Notes: generated by a model from the sequence alone, not told the origin. Shown: positions 26,201-38,722, counted from the first letter of the stretch. The stretch: DNA of 64,000 nt from Loxodes magnus (GCA_946699065.1 CAMPDV010000916.1:96553-160552), one strand, 5' to 3'. Program-made: numbers and translations.

Positions 26201-28379
26201 TTATCTTACCTTCTAAGAAAACAACCATTTTGGTCTTTTTGAAGAATAGCTGCTTTATATGTTTAAAGCACAATTGAGTTTATAAAGTTAGAGTAAACTG
26301 TAGTGGGTAAATAAGCAAATATAGAATATTTCTGATTAAAGTACTTTGTAATAAATTATTTGGTAATGATAGGCATCTTAAATTTGAGGATTATACTTTC
26401 TTAAATAAATTTAATGCTTTGATAGTAAGAGTGAGTTATTAAACCACTTAGTTATTTGCCCATCTGAATCTAAAAGTTACAGATTAAAAAATTTTAACTA
26501 CATTGTTATAACTTAAGATACAAGCTAAATGAAACTCTAATCGTTTTTATTGAAATGTCGGATCTAAATTACTACTTCTAACTCTAAGTTATTAAGATAT
26601 GATTCATAATGAAATGTATCTAAAGCAAATTAAAATAATAATTATAAAGAAATATTATTCAAATTAGAAGAATTTGCTTAATTTTCTATATGCTAGTATT
26701 TAGTTGTTTAGTAAGATATCTTTATTTTCTTCTTTATTTACCAATGCTTTTTCTTTCTGCTGAACTTAGTTCTTTGTTGGAAGGATTCTTTCAAATGTAT
26801 TTAAACTGGATATTTTTCAGCGTTATTTGTATAATAATTAGAATTTTTTAATGATCAAGTTAATTTTTCCTTCTCTAAATAAATATAGTTCAGTTTAAGA
26901 TGGCAACATGGTAAATTCAGTTATTACGTTGTTTAAGGTTTTATTTGATGTGTTTCTTTTAAAATGTTTAAGCTTTTTAAGAAATTCTCTTATTTGCTTG
27001 GAAAAATAAGAATTAACAGTTAAATTTAGTTTAGAATGATTTAATTGTTTCAGCTCTTCTTCAATGCTTGTTGAATTATGGTTGAAGTTTGATTTGGCTA
27101 TTAAATATTAGGAATTTTGAAGACTGAAGTCTTAAATTTAGAGATGAGATTCTTATTTGGATGCTAATAAAAGTATTATTGAAATTAAATGAAATATCGT
27201 TCACCTAATGGCTTCTTAATTTATTAAATAGTTTCATTCTTTTAATTTATGTAATTCCTTTTAAAATTAAAGGTTGGCAAGTTTGAATAACTAGGTAAAT
27301 TTATGGATCTTGACTGATATAAATTAGCTGAAAAATGAAGATAATGATTCTTAATTTTGATAAATAAAAAGTAGCATAAGCGAGAATAAAATAATGTCTT
27401 GTATAATTACTGGTAATTTACTTATAACTGATAGGTCTAATTTGGTAATATCTTAGTAGTGCCTGTATATGTTGAATGTTAAAGTGATTTACTATTATAT
27501 AGCATTTATATTGGTAATTTATAATTATAGCTTTAAATATCCTCCTAATTAAGTAAATTTAATTATAAAGCCTTTATCTTTAATAACTTTGGTTTAAAAC
27601 TGAATTTAGTTGGAGATTCAAATAAAGCTTTAAGCTTGTAATGACTTATTATATATATCTAACTATTTTAATTAGTAGAAAGCTACTCTAATTTAAATAG
27701 AATGCTTTTTATAGCTCTTTTGCTTAGATATGGGAAGTGTTATTCTAGCAATAAAGTATTAAATTAATGATTGTCCATACTTAAAGTAATAGATTATATA
27801 TAAAGAAGATATTAAGATTAGTTTGATAATATAAGAGAAACGATTATTATTATTAAACTAATTTTAGTTAAAGAGAGTAGCTATAAGAGTATTTAAAGAG
27901 CATTAAAGTGATATAGAAATAATTATTATTAAATAATATAGCTTTATATAGTGGGAAGATAAGTAATTAATAACATTTCTAATGTAAACTTTAAAATAGT
28001 CAGTTAAACTTAGCTTAGTCAACTATAATATAAATAAAACAGACTAATTATTTTAATCATATGGAACATAAGACACTATATTTTTATACAATATTTATTA
28101 TAATGCTAAGTATAATTAAGATAACCAAGTGTGTTACAATCATATAATCATAGTGCTTAGTAAATGCATTGCTTAAGATTATATCAAATTATTCATTTAC
28201 ATTTATTATCATAGCTATTAACATAGATTTACACTTAAGGATCATGCTAAATTCTTTTCATTACCTAGATTTCTTAAGTTTAATCATTACTATTTTATAA
28301 GATCATTAGGATACAACCAAAACCAATACAGCCATTTAAAACTGATTAACTACTTTAAAAAGTTATACAAACCTTAGAA
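23258..28379. other. Long AT-rich stretch without a supported gene
   Basis: About 5 kb with no recognised gene. A slightly more GC-rich spot at 24,420-24,560 resembles no RNA that I can name. No tandem repeat stands out. Confidence 0.45.
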
Positions 28380-29230
28380 AATTAGTTAATATTATATGCC
28401 CTCAAATAATCCTATATTTTTCTGTTTGAACTTGCCAAACTTTCGGAATGATACTGTTATTAATATAATTCAAAGGATTTAGGCAAATACATCATTTATG
28501 CTGCTTTTATTTAGTATACTACCGGGATCTAGGCTCCCTTATTTTAGAGAATTAACTGTTCTATCTGGCCTTTCATCTGTAGCCCAGCTTATTTTACCAT
28601 CAATTTGTAAGTGAAAACTAATTTTGAAAGTTCAAATAATAATCTGAATTCCAGCTTGTTAACAGTCATTTATTGTATGTTTTTCAAATATAACGAAATT
28701 TTATCTTAAATATTAAGGAGTTAAGCATTAAATGTAGTTTCTTAGTCATCTATTTAGTCTCTGACCACGTTTCAACCCAATCCTTTGATAAGATGGTAAA
28801 AGTTTCATAGATAATAATAGACTTTTGGGCTATTTAGATGCCTTAGCAATATATAACTTGATGTAAGTAGAAATCTAATATATCCCCTGCTAAGAGATAC
28901 TCTTTCCACATTATATGATTCTATTTGGCTCAGTTATTCTTTATTATCGTTTATATCTAAAGAGTGTTCATGCTTACAATAGGTTTAGCAAGCTTTATCA
29001 AGTTTTTAAATATTATGTTAAACTCCATAAACACACATCTAAGCCCTTTCTTTTAGACTGCTAACTAAATACTTTTGATTAGTGTTTACAGTTGATTAAA
29101 GTGAATGTGTATAATCTTGAATTAGAATAGAAGTTTCTGATAGTGTTATGCTCTAATAGGAAAAGAGCATTAAATAGAAGTTAGTTGAATGTTAATAGTG
29201 TTTGAGATTATATATATGAGATACTATTAT
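28380..29230 (-). CDS. Candidate gene remnant with a Cys/His cluster, family unknown
   Basis: A minus-strand frame of about 285 codons carries only three TGAs (28,746-28,748, 28,632-28,634, 28,470-28,472), all in register. The sequence is less AT-rich than its surroundings and the predicted protein is varied rather than Lys/Asn-rich. Near the middle is a possible metal-binding cluster, CVYGVQH followed 10 residues later by CQTYCKHEH. Further on come a basic stretch (RIGLKRGQRLNR) and a Trp/Asp/Arg-rich patch (GKISWATDERPDRTV). I cannot assign a family. A transposase or integrase remnant is possible, but I see no DDE triad. No start codon is secure. Confidence 0.35.
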
Positions 29231-30599
29231 TAAATAATATAAGTTTAATTCCAACTACCTAATACTATATTTACTAATATACAGCTTATAACTAACCTAC
29301 TAATAGATACTATATTTTATTGCTTTATATCACTTATCACCTAATCTACATTTATATACCAACTATCATTAAAGCTTAACTAATACTACAACATATTAAT
29401 ATTTCATAAGTTACGAACAAAATAGATCTATTTACAAGCTTAGCTTTTTGTCAAATTAGTTAATACTCTTTCATTAATCTCTTAACTTTTCTCGTTAGCT
29501 TGTTGTTTAACTTTGCTAGGCTTAGTGAGATTGTAAGTTTTGTTTAGTTTATTTAATTTATATCAATATAATATCTTGCTTTGTATCTCTATTTTTTAAT
29601 TTTAAGCCCCTTCAATCATATTTATATAATTTGAGTAGTTAGAAATTAATATTTAGCATAAACTGTTTAGAATCTATGCAGTTTATTGATTCTATTTATT
29701 ATATTTCTTTTGTTTATTATCAAATCTCTTTCCGTGCCCTTTAATAGGGTATTTCATTTTTAGTTTCAACTTTCTAGATAGATTGACATTCTTTATTACT
29801 TAGCTGACTAGCTATACCATTTCATATGACAAATAAATTAGAGACTGATAAGTCAGAAAAGCACTAGTCGCTCTACCTAAACATAAAATAAAACTGATTA
29901 AGGAGTAAAATCTGAGCAATAAGTTAAAGGTTGTTAAATATATAAAATAAAGAAGTAATAAAAGAACATAGATAAATTAGATGATAAAAGTAGCACAATA
30001 GTAAAGTTAATTTAAAAGCTAAATAGAACTACTCTTTAGTTATTAAAATCAATCATTTCTTATTAAATCTAGTTCCTATTATTTACTTCCTTTACTAATA
30101 TTTATTCTTATATATACTAATCAATTAACTCATTTAACCCATATTTTATTCTTTACCAAACTTATAATTTAGATCCCCATTTTTAAATTTGCCCCTCTTT
30201 TTTCCTGCCAAATTAATATCAAAAATAATGTATAAAATGTTAATATCAAATATTATATTTATATAAAGAGGTCTAGAAACAAGTAATAAAATGGCAAACT
30301 AGCTGTCATTAAATATATTTTTAAAATAATTATGATGTAGAAGTGTCTTTACATGTTTCTTATTCATATTCCTTTATTAGCTTATTCTATTTGGTTACTA
30401 ATAAATATTATTTCCTACAAAATTAAATACTACTAGCTTACTTTTTTCAGTTTTATATTTATTTTATATTTAAATTTACTAAAAATCTCTATACTATATT
30501 ATTTACAGTAATATCAAAAGTTTTCATTTTTACCTCTCTCAACTTTTCTACTCTTGTATTCAATTTTATTCTAAATCTTTACAGTTAATGTGTTTATTT
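29231..30599. other. AT-rich stretch without a supported gene
   Basis: Lies between the candidate gene remnant and the 3' end of the LINE. The exact LINE end is not defined, so the last 100-200 bases may belong to it. Confidence 0.4.
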
Positions 30600-33500
30600 A
30601 ATTTCCCTTTTTTTAAATAGAACTTCTTTTTCAAACTAATCTTTTTACTCAATTATTTCTATTCTTCTTCTGAGCAGTTTTTTATGAAAAATCTTGATTC
30701 TAAGGTCAATTTTCTTGAGCTACTGAATACTTGTAAAGTTCTCATTTAAATATTTTTGGTTATAGGTTAAGAGCTTTAGTAAATCATAATTTTTTAAGTC
30801 TTTAAATTCTTCAATTAACTCTTTCAAGATCTCACATGTTAGAATATGTTTAAAAATATCAAGTTCTCCGCAAGAACATGTTTCAGAGCTTTAAATGTTA
30901 TAATACCTTTACAGCAAATCATATTAGAAGTTATAGAAAAATGTTCTATGCTTATAAATCGATACAATTTCTCTTACCATATGTTTGTTAAGATTAAAGT
31001 AATTTTAGATTGGGAATTATGAGGTGTTATTGTCAATTTCATCTACATATAAGTATGCTATAGGCATTAAGTTCATTCTTATTATTGAATCTAAATAAAA
31101 TTTTTGTCTTATTTTATTTTAAACTAATCGTAGGAATTCTTTGCCTTCTTTAACATCCAAATGATCAATTTAAAAATGCTAAGATAGTTTCTATAATTTC
31201 TTAAAATATTAAGATTACTGATTTTTTGTTTTATTATAGAGGTAAACTATATCAGATTTAGGATTTGTTTCACTTTCTAATAGCATTTTGAGATAGAATT
31301 TAAAATATCTCATAGATATATAATATTCAAATGGAAGTAAATTCAAATCTATGAAGCAAAATTCGTTAAAGGAGGAATTAGGACTCTTAAATGCATATCT
31401 TGATACTTTTCTCTGACTAATATTTATATCTTTTTTTATTTTCTTCATTCCTTTTAGAATAGCTCATGGTATTATTTCTGATCCATATTCAACTTTCGAT
31501 AATATAAAAGATTGAAAGATTTATTTAAAATTTTATGGTGAAATATTTCTATATTCTGCAAGTTATAGCAAAGTTCCATTCACACACTTCCTATACTTTC
31601 GGCAAATATCATAAAAATGAATTTTGTAATTTTAAAGTGCATTAAAATTAAATCCTAAATATGTAACATTTTTAACTTTTGATAATGTTATTATTCAAAG
31701 TAATATTAAAATTGTAATCATTCTATTTTTAATTCTTCTTAAGAAAACATATATATTCACATTTTTCTGTATTAATTGATAGTTTTACTCAACTAAACAA
31801 TTTTCAAACAGCTTTTATTAAAGAATTCATATTATCTTCATTTTAAATCAATAACAAATCTTCAGCTCATGCTTTAGTTACAAAATAACGGTTCAAAATT
31901 TTAAATATAAGTTATTTCTGATAATTTTCAAGGTACCAAGGTATCTAATAACAATATGCTAGAAAATTATAGCAAATACTGGTTCATGTGAACTTCCTTA
32001 TAATACACCATTGTTATATTATAACATTCTTTATAAAATGATTTTATACTATTTATTAGTGCTAAAGGTATTTTAATTCTTCTTAAATGATCAAAAAATA
32101 GACATCTATCAATACTATCAAACATCTTTTCAATATCAATAAGAGTAGAGAGCAAATGTTTCTTCTTTCCTCATCTTCTATACAAATCATTAATTTATTA
32201 TAAGGCTCATATTTAGTGCATAGTTTATATTTTCTTCAGAAATACTTAATGTGAAGGTTGTATAATCTTTCATTCAATATATTCATATAACCTTTAAGTA
32301 AGCTTTTTATCATATATTTTAAGGATGAAGTTTATAAGTGAAATAGGTCTCCAATTTATTCAATCAATTTTGATCCCTTTTTGTAAATAGGAAGGATTAT
32401 TATTTACTTAAGTTAATTTGGATTATTTTGATTTCTTAACATGTTATTTATAAATTTTAAAAGCACAAGATGAAACTCTTTATTAGCATATTTAATCATT
32501 TCTGCTTTTATGCCATCAGCTCCACCCGATTTGTTATTTCCTAATTTCTTTATAATTGCTTAAATTTCATTTAAATGAAATAGATCGAACTCTTGTCTAT
32601 ATATAGGTACCTGCTCTTATACGAAATCACAATTTCTATAAGAATTATCAATTTTTTAATTACACTTTCTTATTTCTTCCTCATCAATGTCTTTGTGCTC
32701 ATTAAAAACATTATTTTGCTAATTAATTATGAAATTTGAAAACCCTTCAGAATCCAAATACATATTATTTCTCTTTCTTAGATTTAAAAACTTTTTTGTT
32801 TACTTAAACATTTTAGTAGGAGATTCATTCATTTATATTCTATTTTTGTTGGCTTATTTTTACTTGTATTTCCAGTAATTACTTTTATATCTATTATATT
32901 TTTTATCTTTAATAAGCCAACTTCAAAAATATCTAGTTTACCCTTTCTTATTATTCTAAAGCTTGCTAGTAAGCTATTTGTGCTTATTTTGCTGCGTTAA
33001 AACTCTTAATAATATTTATTGGAAGTAAATTAAAGTTATTATTCTATGGAACTGATCCTAAGATTTAATCTGCATTATTAATGAGTAAATGTCTTATAAA
33101 ATAGTATTATTAATCTAGATTATTTTAATCAATTATATCAAAATTAATCAAGCATCATTCAAATAAGGCTTTATATTCAGATCTAATTTCTAAATTTTAA
33201 AGTTTATTAATCTTAAAATTTATTCTAGGAGTGAGAATTGGTACGTTTCTATTAATATTTTAGATAAGTAAGTTAAACAGTATAGGAAAGTGATCTGCAA
33301 CAAGTCAAGTGTTATGTAAAACTTAAAATAGTGTAATCTAATCAATGTTGATATGATAATTGACTATAACATAATTGTTGCAATAAGTTTAAGGTTAACC
33401 CTACTTCTAAAAGTATCAAATCTTGTATTATTAGCTATTTATAAATCATATTCTTTTATAAAATTATTTAATCTTAAAGCGTTATTTTATTAATTATATG

Positions 33501-34406
33501 AATTATTACTCCCATACTCTTACAAAAGAGCATTAAAGTCTCCCAATAGCATAAGGGTTTAATCTCCTACTTCATTAAGGATAAGTTCTAAGTTTTAATA
33601 TGATTAGTCTTTGATAGATAGAAGTTTTTCCTCTGTTGGCATATAATATGTTGCAAAATAAATGTTATCAACTTTAATTACTAAGAAATGACTATTTTAA
33701 TCGCCAAAGTCAATTTCAATTTGTCTCGAATCAAGTTCTTCTTTGACAATAAAGCAAACACCACCTGATCTTTAGGATTATTCACAATTTTTAAAATATG
33801 TTCTATATCCTTAAATTTATATTGGAATGAAGTCTTAATATTATCAAGTTTCATTAATTGAATAAATATATATTCCTTATTATCGAGTAAATTATTGAAT
33901 ACTTAATTATTTTGATTATATTTAATTCATATTGCAAAGAGCTATTTTTAATTAATTTGCTTCCGCTCCTCCTTTAAGTCCTGGGTCGTAAAAGTAAAGA
34001 ACTTTTTAATTATTGCGAATTTAAATGTGGAGTAATTTTGGAGTTTAAATTATTGAATTTCTATAGCAATTAATAATAAATAAAGTTAATGCATCATATT
34101 GCTATGTTAGTTTTTAATCTATTTTAATTGTTACTTAATTACTTTCAATTGTGGCCTAATTTAATTTATTAGATAATGTAATAAATCTATTTTCAACTTA
34201 AGCAAAGAGATTTTAATTTTGTCATTTTTTCGTGCTTATAAATTAAATAAAGTTTTCACTTCTAAAGTTATTTCTTTTAATTATTTCTTCAACATCAACT
34301 TCAAATAATTGGTTATGTTACATAAATTTCAATTTACTTTTACTTAATTATGCATCTCACTAAATTCTTTAACCATTTATATTGATTCTACTGAATTTGA
34401 ATCCAT
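30600..34406 (-). pseudogene. LINE ORF2: endonuclease and reverse transcriptase, frameshifted
   Basis: Starts near the ATG at 34,406. Endonuclease: NET followed by TGA (33,844-33,846) where the family has NETW, then SGGVCFIVKEEL, YFATYYMPTEEKL, LLGDFNA (about 33,550) and ADHFPI (about 33,280) standing for the SDH motif. Reverse transcriptase: NNKSGGADGIKAEMIKY (about 32,540), IILPIYKKGSK (32,385), NWRPISLINFILKIYDKKL after a frameshift, the palm motif LIDIEKMFDSIDR (about 32,120) and, after another shift, a degenerate YADD box as (TGA)AEDLLLI (about 31,870), then LSINTEKCEYI. C-terminus: FEYYISMRYFKFYLKMLLES (about 31,300) and a CSCGE...H...C motif (about 30,860). The catalytic Asp pair reads Glu-Asp, so this copy is probably inactive. 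Confidence 0.88.
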
Positions 34407-34865
34407 AATGAGATTTAATTATTTTTTGTTACAAAATTTGAAATGTCTACACTGAGCTTTGTTTTTTTTCATAAAATTCACTAAATTGAACCATCTAAGT
34501 AGCAGTGTCTTATTTTAAAGATTTTTATATTAATTAAATCTTTGATTTTGCTTTGTCTTTCTATACCTATGATATCTCTGCATAAGCATCTAGTTTTAGT
34601 TCTCATTAATGTTCATAATATTTTACTAATTAAATATGCTAAGTATTCAAAATATTATAAACTTCTTATAATTACTGATTATGCTGCTTCGCTTACTCAA
34701 AATCCTTGTAAAAAAACATTTAGATGATAGTCAGTAATTTCTGTCATTATTCCGCAATCCAATGTATTAAAACTGTTTAAAGTTTAGTTTGATTTATTAT
34801 TTTATCAATTATCTTGACTACAATCATTAAAGCTTCTCTTTTTATTTTTATTTTTATTGGTTAAT
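34400..34865 (-). pseudogene. LINE ORF1 (basic protein), decayed
   Basis: A frame of about 150 codons ends over the start of ORF2. It begins Lys-rich, then reads as a helical, Gln-rich protein (KIIDKIINQTKLQTVLIHWI; DAYAEISQVQKDKAKSKIQL) with two TGAs. There is no complete zinc knuckle; a partial Cys/His motif (AQCRHFKFCNK) appears in the neighbouring frame just before ORF2, which may mean a frameshift. ORF1 proteins of LINEs bind their RNA; that role is inferred from position. Confidence 0.45.
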
Positions 34866-34870
34866 ATTTA

Positions 34871-35828
34871 TTAATTTATTTGCTTTATTTTTGTTTGCAA
34901 CTTTTTATTTATTTTTCGAAATTTTATTATGCTCTATTTACTTCTAGTCCAATTAATTCTTATCATATTATGAATTTTACTAAATAACTATTGTAATCTT
35001 AACTATTATTTGTTTTTTATTTTATATAAAAAACTTTCTTTAGATTCGATCTATCGTGATTATTTATTTAACTGTAAATCTATTGTAATGAGTGAAATCT
35101 TTTGATATTGATATTCAAATTAAATACAATAATAAATTTCATTAAGCTATGCTTAAGTTTGTTTGATATTAAATTTGCTTGTTTCTTTATATGTTTAAGT
35201 TTGAATATCAGAATATTCTTTAAAAGTCTCTGCTAATTATTTTGCATAGAAATTTGCTATATTTTAGATATAATTTTCTTTCTATGTTAATGTATTTTAA
35301 ATTTGTTTTCTAGTATTTATTCTTAGCAAATAGTAATTAAATGATGTTTCTTCTGTATTTAAGCATCAAATTCTTATCTCATTTCTTAAATTTAATTTTT
35401 ATATTAGCAACAGTGAAAAAGAATGTTAAACAAAAATAATTTATTAATACTCAGATTTATGTTAAAGCTAAGTGGATTAAACTAAAAATATATAAAATTG
35501 GAAAATACTGTAAAATATAAAAAAAGTAATATTTAAATAGATTTAATATAAAATACAAAGAGTAACACTAGTTACATTATGCCATATTAAATTTTATTTT
35601 TTAGTTTTCTTTTAATTTAATTTAATTAATAATTTTAGCTTATAAATATAGTTATCATATATTTTTTTAATAACACTAAATTTTAAATATATCTTCTTTA
35701 TTTATTTTTTCTATTTTTATTCTTATTTACTATTCTAATAGAAATAATAGTATAAAGAATTAAAATTAAATCATAGAAATTAGATACTTTTAGTTAATAT
35801 TTTTTATTATATAAGAAAAGAGAAAAAA
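34871..35828. other. AT-rich spacer between two head-to-head elements
   Basis: Separates the minus-strand LINE from the plus-strand element at 35,829. T-rich at its left end and A-rich at its right end. No gene seen. Confidence 0.45.
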
Positions 35829-36440
35829 ATGGAACATTTCTTGTCATCAGTCTTTTCTTAAAAGGTTTCATCTTAATCAAGAAACGAATATTAAAAAATA
35901 CTTTAAGAACTCAGAGTCATGCAACAAAAAAATTTAAACTTATTAAGACAAGTATAAGAGCTAGAAAAGAAAACCGAATTTCTGATGATCAATGTGTAAG
36001 ATAAAAAAATTGGAAATAAATAAGAAGAAAATGTTAAAATAGAATAATCAGAAACTAAATTCAATCAATTCGCAGAATTGACGGGAAGCATACTCCTATC
36101 AAAGCTTTCGATGAATGATCCAATGGACGTAGAATAGCATATCCCAATAACTTATATTCCCTAACGGAAAATTATGAGAATCTACTGCAATTTTGAAGGA
36201 AAACTTTATAGAAGAAAATACTCCAACTAAATAGAGAAGCTCCGCATATTTAACATGCATTTTATGAGTTCAATAAGAAATGAATGGGAATAGACCTATC
36301 GGAAACCATTAGAAAAAATAAATTGAAATCATGAGGACTTATGTTAGACTTGACCCAGACAAATCGAAATTTCTTTTTATTAACAAAAAACTATTAATTC
36401 GTGGAAAACCAAATAAAGGTGATTCCACGTTAATCAATTT
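35829..36440 (+). CDS. ORF1-like element protein with a GKPNKG C-terminus
   Basis: The ATG at 35,829, directly after an A-run, opens 165 codons up to a TGA at 36,324. The N-terminal 80 residues contain a probable coiled coil (VMQQKNLNLLRQVQELEKKT); a middle basic part follows (IMRIYCNFEGKLYRRKYSNQ). Just past the TGA, in the neighbouring frame (36,331 onwards), a segment ends in LLIRGKPNKGDSTL. The same C-terminal motif is seen at the ends of the frames at 43,132 and 44,372, so a frameshift near 36,320 has probably split this copy. An ATT-rich tail follows at about 36,438-36,462. It fits the ORF1 of the LINE-like remnant that follows at 36.86 kb. Confidence 0.5.
36400..36429 (+). other. CGTGG/CCACG hairpin at the end of the ORF1-like frame
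   Basis: CGTGG at 36,400-36,404 pairs with CCACG at 36,425-36,429 across a 20-base loop that contains AAATAAAGGTGA. The flanking ATTAA on both sides can extend the stem. The same CGTGG/CCACG pair is found in the 3' hairpins of the family A elements. Confidence 0.5.
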
Positions 36441-36854
36441 TTATTATTATATTATTATAAAATTTTACTTTAGTAAAATGAAAAAATGGAAAATTAGTTG
36501 TATTATTAAAGCAAAATTGATGAAATTTATTTATCAAATAAATAAAAAATTACACATATTATATTTATCATCATGTAAAATTATTTATTTAATATTCATT
36601 TAGATTAAAAATCTTCAGGCTATATAAAAGAAGTTTAATCTATTTTTAATCTAATAATGTTATAGATTAAGCAATACTCAAAGATATAATTAAGAGACTA
36701 AATGATTTATCATTTCTATGACATATATTTAGTTTTATCTTTAATATTTAAAGCAAAAAAAATTGTAAAACATGACAAATTTACATAAATTCAAGTATAT
36801 ATGAAAAAAAATACTTGCTCGGTCGTAAAAATTATCATAAAGAAATAGCTTAAA

Positions 36855-37660
36855 TCAGATTAGGATTGGGTATGCCAATATAAATGGAATAGCAAATAAA
36901 TTTATTTAATTGAAGTATTTATAAGAGAAAATAGTTTTGGCATTTTTCAATCATCAAAACTTGTTTAAAACAATTTCTCTTAATTCTAATATAAGATTAT
37001 TGACTGATCAGATACCAATTATGGTAAATTTTCTTTTTAACATAATCCTCTATTAGGTATAATTATCTAAAGAAATATAAAATTAATAAGCGATTAATAG
37101 ATATTTCTTTCCAAATAATCTTAAATAAATCTAATTTAATATCAATTTTAATATATTTGGAAATAATATTTAATTACATAGAGAATAGATTATTATTAAG
37201 TTAACTGTGAAGAATTAAATTACCTTTGGGATTGATATAAACATTTTAATCATACTAAAAAAACCTTAGTTCATTATTTATTTAGAATTCTAGTCAATTT
37301 TAATATAAAAATGGAATTAAGCAGAGAAGCTCACATTAACATATGATAGCCCCCTTTGCATATGAGTAGATTATGATACTTTCGACCGTATAATGGAATT
37401 TAATTAGTAATTAGATATAAGGAAATGACTATAATATAAAATTAAGAGTTTTTAAATAAAAAAATTGATTCTTAATGATCGAGTCTATATAAACGTATTT
37501 CCTAGAAGTTAAGAAATATAGGTAGAATTACAAATAAAAATGTTTCACAGATTAATACTTGATGGATAAATGAAACTATTTAAAAAAGATATTAATGAAT
37601 AATCAGAAGATGTTTAGATAAGAAATGCTAACGAAGAGGAAGTGATATGACGAAACTTTT
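36855..37660 (+). pseudogene. Second LINE-like ORF2 remnant (endonuclease start and possible RT palm motif)
   Basis: The frame begins RIGYANINGIANKFIQLKYL at about 36,862, which matches the usual beginning of a LINE AP-endonuclease domain (first conserved Asn, then a helix leading to the Glu motif). About 160 residues on is VDYDTFDRIMEFNQQLDIRK (about 37,368), which resembles palm motif A of a reverse transcriptase. The distance between the two is far shorter than in a complete ORF2, so much of the middle is missing, or the second motif is a coincidence. A TGA precedes VDYDTFDRI. With the ORF1-like frame upstream this looks like an internally deleted LINE on the plus strand, head to head with the minus-strand LINE. 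Confidence 0.5.
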
Positions 37661-38430
37661 TAAATTTTAATGTCTTTAATTGAAAGAAAAATTCTGATAA
37701 TTAAGGATATCTAAAAATATTTTAAGTTTAAATTTAAATTATTTAATAGCAATACACATAATCTGAAAGATAAACTATTAAAACGATGGAGATTAATTTT
37801 AGACCTTTTTTAAAAAATGTATTATTATAATTTAAAAACATTGAAAAATATATATTAAGTAGCTAGGATAATTGTAAATATTAAATATATTATAATTATT
37901 GGAAAGAAATAAAACACATAAATTCATATCAATTATAAAAATTAAAAAAAAGCGAATTAGCAAAAATATTATTTTACTATATTAAAAAATTAAATAAAGA
38001 GCTATTTAATTAATTATTTATTTTTAGAGTTTGAGGGCTACTGACTTTAGCCGTACTGTGTTTTCTGAACGACTTTAACAAAGAAGGAAAAATAAAAATA
38101 AAAAAATGTTTGCTTTGACTAAATATTGATAAAATTATAGGCTTAAAATAGCTATCTGTAATTACAAAATTTAATTTCTAAAATCTGGTTTCTTTCCGAA
38201 AATATTCTATCAATACTAAGATTTCAAACATAAATAAACTTTAAATGTTTGTAAGATATAAACTATACCTCATTGAAATTAAAAGAAATTAAATAATTTT
38301 AAAAAACTATTTAATTTATAAAAACAAAAATAATAAATTTTTTTTAATTTACTATTAGAAATGTAAAAGAATGAAAGTAAATGTTTAACTTATATATAGT
38401 AAATTATTTAATTTTTAAATCAAATAATTG
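37661..38430. other. AT-rich stretch without a supported gene
   Basis: A-rich sequence, possibly the tail of the plus-strand LINE remnant. No motif seen. Confidence 0.4.
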
Positions 38431-38431
38431 A

Positions 38432-38722
38432 AAAGATGGTGGGAGCTGAGAATGACCTTCGTGACAACACTTTCTGGTTTTATGGCTAGGAGCAAGTTCC
38501 TTTCCTGTCGCTGAGAAAGTCCCTGGTCAGAGTCATTTTCTGAAGGGAACACTGTCTTTGAGATTATCCGCTCTTGGTAGGGGCTTGAAGCCTGGCTGCT
38601 CATAGCGATGGAGCTCCCTAGCAGCTGTGCCTGGAGCATAACAGGATATCCCCGTTATTCCATAAAAGAGAGCGTCGGGTCGTGCAATCGGAAAGGAGTT
38701 TCCGGTCCAAAAACTTTTTAGT
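38432..38722. other. Isolated GC-rich island, possible structured RNA or foreign insert
   Basis: About 290 bases near 50% GC with sharp edges inside DNA of about 20% GC. Short perfect hairpins follow one another: GGCTT-G-AAGCC (about 38,581), TGCTC/GAGCA (about 38,598-38,637), ATAAC/GTTAT (about 38,638-38,658) and CGGAAA-GGAG-TTTCCG (about 38,688-38,703). In AT-rich genomes such islands are often structured RNAs. On the minus strand 74 codons are open in the standard code with CAG as the Gln codon (38,415-38,639), unlike every other gene here, so a fragment of foreign coding DNA is the rival reading. I could not match it to rRNA, tRNA, SRP, RNase P, telomerase RNA or spliceosomal RNAs from memory. 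Sixteen bases recur at 39,486. Confidence 0.5.

Larger units (their letters stand above)
30600..34870 (-). mobile_element. Non-LTR retrotransposon (LINE) with AP-type endonuclease and reverse transcriptase, decayed
   Basis: Read on the minus strand with TAR as Gln, this is a LINE of about 4.2 kb in the normal order: a basic ORF1 (34,865-34,400), then ORF2 with an N-terminal apurinic endonuclease, a central reverse transcriptase and a C-terminal Cys/His motif. Several frameshifts and in-frame TGAs break ORF2. It resembles the REP-type LINEs described from the Tetrahymena germline, but I cannot assign a clade without a tree. It is the only element in the window with most of a retrotransposition machinery, so it is the natural candidate for having moved the ORF1-only elements. 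Confidence 0.88.

Noticed and set aside
38415-38639. 74-codon minus-strand standard-code frame in the GC-rich island as a gene
   Set aside because: It is unlike local codon use, has no recognisable domain, and hairpins cover the same bases. Kept as one possible reading of the island only.
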